The notes under the pieces are model-generated. The model did not search any database, had not been told where the DNA came from, and saw only the letters and a program-made list of their open reading frames with translations. The translations under genes were made by a program, and so were the position numbers. Below, in pieces: positions 4,533 to 7,730 of a DNA stretch of 7,730 nt; position 1 is the first letter of the stretch; every line of letters starts with the position of its first letter. Source of the stretch: an uncultured Clostridia bacterium (GTDB lineage: Bacteria; Bacillota; Clostridia; Christensenellales; UBA1242); NCBI GenBank assembly GCA_947630075.1, contig CANRGF010000047.1, positions 1-7,730 of the forward strand. Direction: 5' to 3'.

Positions 4533-6399
4533 GAACTCAAAAATTGTGGAAGAAGTTCGTGCCGATTATGAAGCTCGACGCACGGCGCGTTTAAGCCTAG
4601 AAAATCAGTGGTTGTTAAACATGAATTTCATCATAGGCAATCAGTATAGTTACATTGCAAATAATGGCTCAATAAGAGTTGATGAAAAGGAATATTTTTG
4701 GCAAGAAAAAGAAGTGTTTAACCACATCACACCAATCATTGAAACGCGCATTTCTAAAATTGCTGCCAGCACTCCAAATATCACCGTTGTGCCGGCAAGC
4801 ACAAACGAAAGCGACATAGAAAGTGCCAAATTGAGCAAGGAAATTTTAAACTCTGTGGCAAATCGCATTAACCTAACTGACATAGAGAAAAATGCACTCA
4901 TTTGGAGCGAAACTTGTGGCACTGCGTTTTATAAGGTGTTGTGGAACACAAATTCAGGCAAAATGGTTGCCTCTGACGATTTAGGCAACGAAATCCGTGA
5001 AGGCGATGTGCAAATTGAAGTGGTTAGTCCGTTTGAAATTTTCCCAGATAATTTGGCGTGCGAAAGGCTTGAAAATGTTAAGAGCCTGATTTACGCTCGT
5101 GCGGTTGATGTGGGAGAAATTAAAAGCCAATGGGGTGTGGATGTGCAACCAGAAGAAGTAAACTCATTTAGTTTGGACGGCTCAACTCACAACCTTGGCG
5201 GTTTGGGTTATGATGCGCATATCAACAAAATGGCAAATATGCCTTTAAAAAATCACTGCGTTGTGATAGAAAGATATATTCGCCCAACCAAGTCTAGAAA
5301 AAATGGCAGGCTAACCATAGTGGCAGGAGATAAATTGCTTTTTGACGGCGATTTGCCATATCAAAATGACGAACTAAATGGGCGCACTTTCCCTTTCATT
5401 AAGCAGGTTTCAAATTTCCAGCCGGGAAGTTTTTTCGGTGCAAGTGTTGTGGATAGGCTTATCCCACTGCAACGCGCATATAACGCCGTTAGAAATCGCA
5501 AACACGAATATTTCAATCGAGCGGTGATGAATGTGCTCGCTGTGGAAGATGGCTCGGTGGACACTGACGCACTTGAAATTGATGGCCTATCACCAGGCAA
5601 AGTGCTTGTGTATAGGCAGGGCAGCAAATCACCAGAAATAATGCATGAGCCAAACTGCAATCTCAACTTTGACGAGGAAGAAGAACGCTTGCTCAGCGAG
5701 TTTAAAACGGTGGCTGGCGTGAGCGACATGATGGTGGATAGTTATAATAAATTCACAAACCTTTCTGGCGTGGCACTCGAACTTTTGGCAGAGCAGGACA
5801 ACACTCGTCTGCAAACGGCAATTGATTCATCAAAGTTGGCAATCAAGCAGATGGCGAAATATATTTTAAGGCTTTATAAACAATTTGCGGTTGTGCCACG
5901 GCTTTTAAAAATTTGTGGCGAAGCGGGCAGCGTGCAATTATATTATTGGGATCAAAACGAAATTTGCAGCGATGATGTTGCGTTCGACACTTCCGCATCG
6001 ATAACCGACACTTTGGCTCAGCGAAGGACAATGTTAATTGACGTTATAAAAATGGGCTTGATGTATGACGAAAACGGAGGTTTTAGCCAGAGCATGCGCA
6101 AGCGTTGCTTAGACCTATTAGGTTTTGGAATGTGGGAAAATAATATCGATTTGCATTCTCTTCAAATCAATCATGCAAAAGAAGAAAATTTAGATGCAAG
6201 CAACGGCAAAGAAATTTCCACTCTTCCAATCGACGACCACAAAATTCATATTGATGAACACACTGCGTATATTTTGAGCGGAGAGATTAAGAAAAAACCT
6301 AACGCAAAAAAGATAATCGAAAAATTATTATCACACATTGAAGAGCATAAAAAATTATTAAATGAACAAAAAGAAGCCGAAATTTCTAAAAATATTTAA
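4525..6399 (+). CDS. Phage portal protein
   Basis: This 624-residue protein would form the ring at one capsid vertex through which terminase pumps DNA. The N-terminus (IVEEVRADYEARRTARLSL, then NMNFIIGNQY) is typical of P22-like portal proteins. Familiar blocks follow: SETCGTAFYKVLWN (128-141), VSPFEIFPDN (167-176), FPFIKQVSNFQPGSFFGASVV (about 289-309) with DRLIPLQRAYN after it, and the long helical region TNLSGVALELLAEQDNTRLQ (411-430). The C-terminus carries the DDHKIHIDEH histidine-rich motif (570-579) and a charged coiled-coil tail. The length fits the P22-like class. The ATG is preceded by GGAG (4515-4518) at 6 nt and overlaps the zinc-ribbon gene by 8 nt. Nothing suggests damage. A 50-nt gap separates it from the scaffold gene. 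Confidence 0.9.
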   Translation: MNRNSKIVEEVRADYEARRTARLSLENQWLLNMNFIIGNQYSYIANNGSIRVDEKEYFWQEKEVFNHITPIIETRISKIAASTPNITVVPASTNESDIESAKLSKEILNSVANRINLTDIEKNALIWSETCGTAFYKVLWNTNSGKMVASDDLGNEIREGDVQIEVVSPFEIFPDNLACERLENVKSLIYARAVDVGEIKSQWGVDVQPEEVNSFSLDGSTHNLGGLGYDAHINKMANMPLKNHCVVIERYIRPTKSRKNGRLTIVAGDKLLFDGDLPYQNDELNGRTFPFIKQVSNFQPGSFFGASVVDRLIPLQRAYNAVRNRKHEYFNRAVMNVLAVEDGSVDTDALEIDGLSPGKVLVYRQGSKSPEIMHEPNCNLNFDEEEERLLSEFKTVAGVSDMMVDSYNKFTNLSGVALELLAEQDNTRLQTAIDSSKLAIKQMAKYILRLYKQFAVVPRLLKICGEAGSVQLYYWDQNEICSDDVAFDTSASITDTLAQRRTMLIDVIKMGLMYDENGGFSQSMRKRCLDLLGFGMWENNIDLHSLQINHAKEENLDASNGKEISTLPIDDHKIHIDEHTAYILSGEIKKKPNAKKIIEKLLSHIEEHKKLLNEQKEAEISKNI

Positions 6400-6449
6400 A
6401 ATTTTAGTTAAATTTTCACATTTTTAAAAATTTTTAAAGGAGAAAACTT
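6400..6449 (+). promoter_or_regulatory. AT-rich gap with the scaffold ribosome site
   Basis: The 50 nt are nearly pure A/T, including the palindrome TTTTTAAAAA (6421-6430), and end in the strong site AAAGGAG (6436-6442). The low-structure A/T context should favour high translation of the scaffold and, behind it, the capsid gene. No clear promoter hexamers at usual spacing are seen. Confidence 0.55.
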
Positions 6450-7001
6450 ATGGAAGAAAATTTGGAACAACCACAATTAAATGGCTCCAAAGAATTTGGC
6501 AAATTTAAGGACGCTGAAAGTTTGTTGCAGGCCTACAACAATCTTGAAAGCGAATTTACTAAAAAAAGCCAACGGTTAGCTAGTCTTGAAAACGAGCGCA
6601 TTCTAGAAGCGCACGAAAGAGAAAAGCAAACCAACATTGAGAGAAAAGTTGAAGATTTCACAACCAAATTTGAATTGACGAAACCTTTTAAAAGCGCATT
6701 AAAAGAAAGTTTGTCTAATGATGAAAATTCCAACCTTGAAGAAGTTGCACTTTCACTCATTTCAAAAAGTTATAGAACGGCGCAAGACTATGCCTGCGAT
6801 GAAGAATTTTTGAATAATTATATTTTTTCAAACAAAGAGATAAAAGAAAAAATCATTAAGGACTATTTGAAAAATATCACTCAAAATTCACCCATCAAAG
6901 TTAGTTCTAGCGCATCAAACATTTCTCTCACACCGCCTAGTCAGCCTCAAACAATTTCTGAGGCGGGCAGGCTTGCAAAATCAATAATTAAAAATAAATA
7001 A
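6450..7001 (+). CDS. Capsid scaffolding protein
   Basis: This 183-residue, highly charged, helical protein has the scaffold hallmark FGKFKDAESLLQAYNNLESE, then FTKKSQRLASLE (residues 16-46). Variants of that block open many phage scaffolds. A coiled-coil segment (about 30-75) and a mixed helical region (80-145) follow. Next comes a Ser/Pro-rich linker (150-168), and the basic C-terminal helix AGRLAKSIIKNK can bind the capsid shell. Scaffold directs capsid subunits into the procapsid and then leaves or is degraded. AAAGGAG (6436-6442) is 7 nt before the ATG, and the capsid gene begins 9 nt after the stop. No separate maturation protease is seen between portal and capsid, and no protease motif is visible in this protein. 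Confidence 0.86.
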   Translation: MEENLEQPQLNGSKEFGKFKDAESLLQAYNNLESEFTKKSQRLASLENERILEAHEREKQTNIERKVEDFTTKFELTKPFKSALKESLSNDENSNLEEVALSLISKSYRTAQDYACDEEFLNNYIFSNKEIKEKIIKDYLKNITQNSPIKVSSSASNISLTPPSQPQTISEAGRLAKSIIKNK

Positions 7002-7010
7002 GGAGAAATT

Positions 7011-7730
7011 ATGGTAGATTTAAAAACGGCTGAAAACGCATTAAAAGATGCGTATCTCGTTGCCATTTGCAATCAATTAAACACAAAAACAAATCCGCTT
7101 TTCGCAAAAATCAAACAGTCTTCTGCCGATGTTTACGGAAAGCAAATCATCAAAGTTGCACCTGTTGGTCTTAATGGCGGAATAGGGGCAGGCAGTGAAA
7201 CAGGCTTATTGCCAACTGCAAACGAAAATAATTATGCTCAATTTAAAACCACATTAAAAAATTTATATGGCACGATTGAACTTAGCGATAAGGTGATTAG
7301 AGCTTCTAGCGCTTCAAATAATTTTATCAACATTTTAAATGCTGAAATGGAAGGATTGTTGGAAGCATCAAAATTTAATCTTGGCAGAATGTTATATGGC
7401 GATGGCTCGGGCAAGTTGGCAACAGTGTCATCTTTTGAAGGAAACGAAGCCACAGTTGATAGTGTCAAAAACCTAATTGAAGGTATGGTTGTTGATGTTT
7501 ATACGGGCAAAAGTGTAAATAAATCTGGGCTGAGAATTGCTTATGTGGATAGGGAGAATAAAAAAATCTCTTTCACCACCACCGTTAGTGGCATTTTGGA
7601 AAGCGATGAAATTTATGTGCAGGGCAGCAGGGAAAATGAAATCACCGGTCTTGGTGCGTTATTCAACACTTCATCAAGTGTCTTATATTCTTGTAGAAGC
7701 TTAACCGCAGTTTTTTCACCAACGGATGGA
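7011..7730 (+). CDS. Major capsid protein (HK97 fold), 3'-truncated
   Basis: The frame runs open for 240 codons to the right edge. Residues about 45-85 look like the E-loop (GKQIIKVAPVG, then GSETGLLPTANENNYAQFKTT). LKNLYGTIELSDKVIRAS (82-99) and the spine helix NFINILNAEMEGLLEASKF (104-122) follow, with the LYGDGSGKLA turn after that, all typical of HK97-fold capsid proteins. Residues 140-208 form a beta-rich insertion (GMVVDVYTGKSV through DEIYVQGS), which leads into EITGLGALF. The protein self-assembles into the shell around the scaffold. The start is fixed by AAGGAG (7000-7005) 5 nt before the ATG. The P-domain end and A-domain lie outside the window. Confidence 0.9.
   Translation, partial: MVDLKTAENALKDAYLVAICNQLNTKTNPLFAKIKQSSADVYGKQIIKVAPVGLNGGIGAGSETGLLPTANENNYAQFKTTLKNLYGTIELSDKVIRASSASNNFINILNAEMEGLLEASKFNLGRMLYGDGSGKLATVSSFEGNEATVDSVKNLIEGMVVDVYTGKSVNKSGLRIAYVDRENKKISFTTTVSGILESDEIYVQGSRENEITGLGALFNTSSSVLYSCRSLTAVFSPTDG

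Noticed and set aside
5361..5729. A 122-codon minus-strand frame inside the portal gene
   Set aside because: Serine-rich low-complexity translation typical of an antisense shadow of a strongly supported portal gene.
6415..6435. TTTTTAAAAATTTTT as a terminator between portal and scaffold
   Set aside because: The arms are pure A/T with no stable stem and run straight into the scaffold ribosome site; stopping here would cut off the capsid genes.
1..7730. CRISPR array, tRNA, insertion sequence or prophage attachment repeat
   Set aside because: No regularly spaced repeats, cloverleaf, transposase motif or paired direct repeat could be found by eye.

Overview
The window reads as the packaging and capsid module of a tailed phage or prophage next to genes that look like bacterial chromosome, in an AT-rich, low-GC Gram-positive (probably class Clostridia) background. 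The host inference rests on the AGGAG-type ribosome sites, the AT-rich intergenic DNA, a polysaccharide deacetylase of the type common in Clostridia, and a tandem-OB single-stranded-DNA-binding protein. No rRNA, tRNA or species-specific marker is present, so the host is not pinned down further.

Region 1 (1-947) holds the 3' end of a polysaccharide deacetylase and a two-OB-fold SSB-like gene. A clean intrinsic terminator (950-980) closes them. Region 2 (948-1253) is AT-rich non-coding DNA with several palindromes, a full-consensus TTGACA-N17-TATAAT promoter and a structured leader. The leader ends in a terminator-like stem-loop directly in front of the ribosome site. Region 3 (1254-2539) holds a 162-residue helix-turn-helix protein, probably a phage transcription regulator. 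Tail to tail with it, overlapping by 4 nt, lies a minus-strand gene for a membrane-anchored protein with SH3-like folds. Region 4 (2607 to the right edge) is the phage head operon: large terminase, a small frame-disrupted gene, a small zinc-ribbon protein, portal, scaffold and the beginning of the major capsid protein. These genes are tightly packed, and most have strong ribosome sites.

Together the head genes cover DNA packaging (terminase on portal) and procapsid assembly (scaffold with capsid). The HTH protein with its own strong promoter is a plausible controller of the module. No integrase, repressor, lysis, tail or recognisable upstream small terminase is visible. The two host-like genes sit only about 0.3 kb from the phage regulator.

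The points most worth a second look are four. First, the gene after terminase lacks a usable start in its main frame and can only be joined to its ribosome site by a +1 shift at a TTT-TGA-C sequence. Second, the 1137-1253 leader is elaborately structured. Third, an inverted membrane-protein gene with a palindrome at its start is wedged in front of terminase. Fourth, a capsid module lies hard against apparently chromosomal genes.
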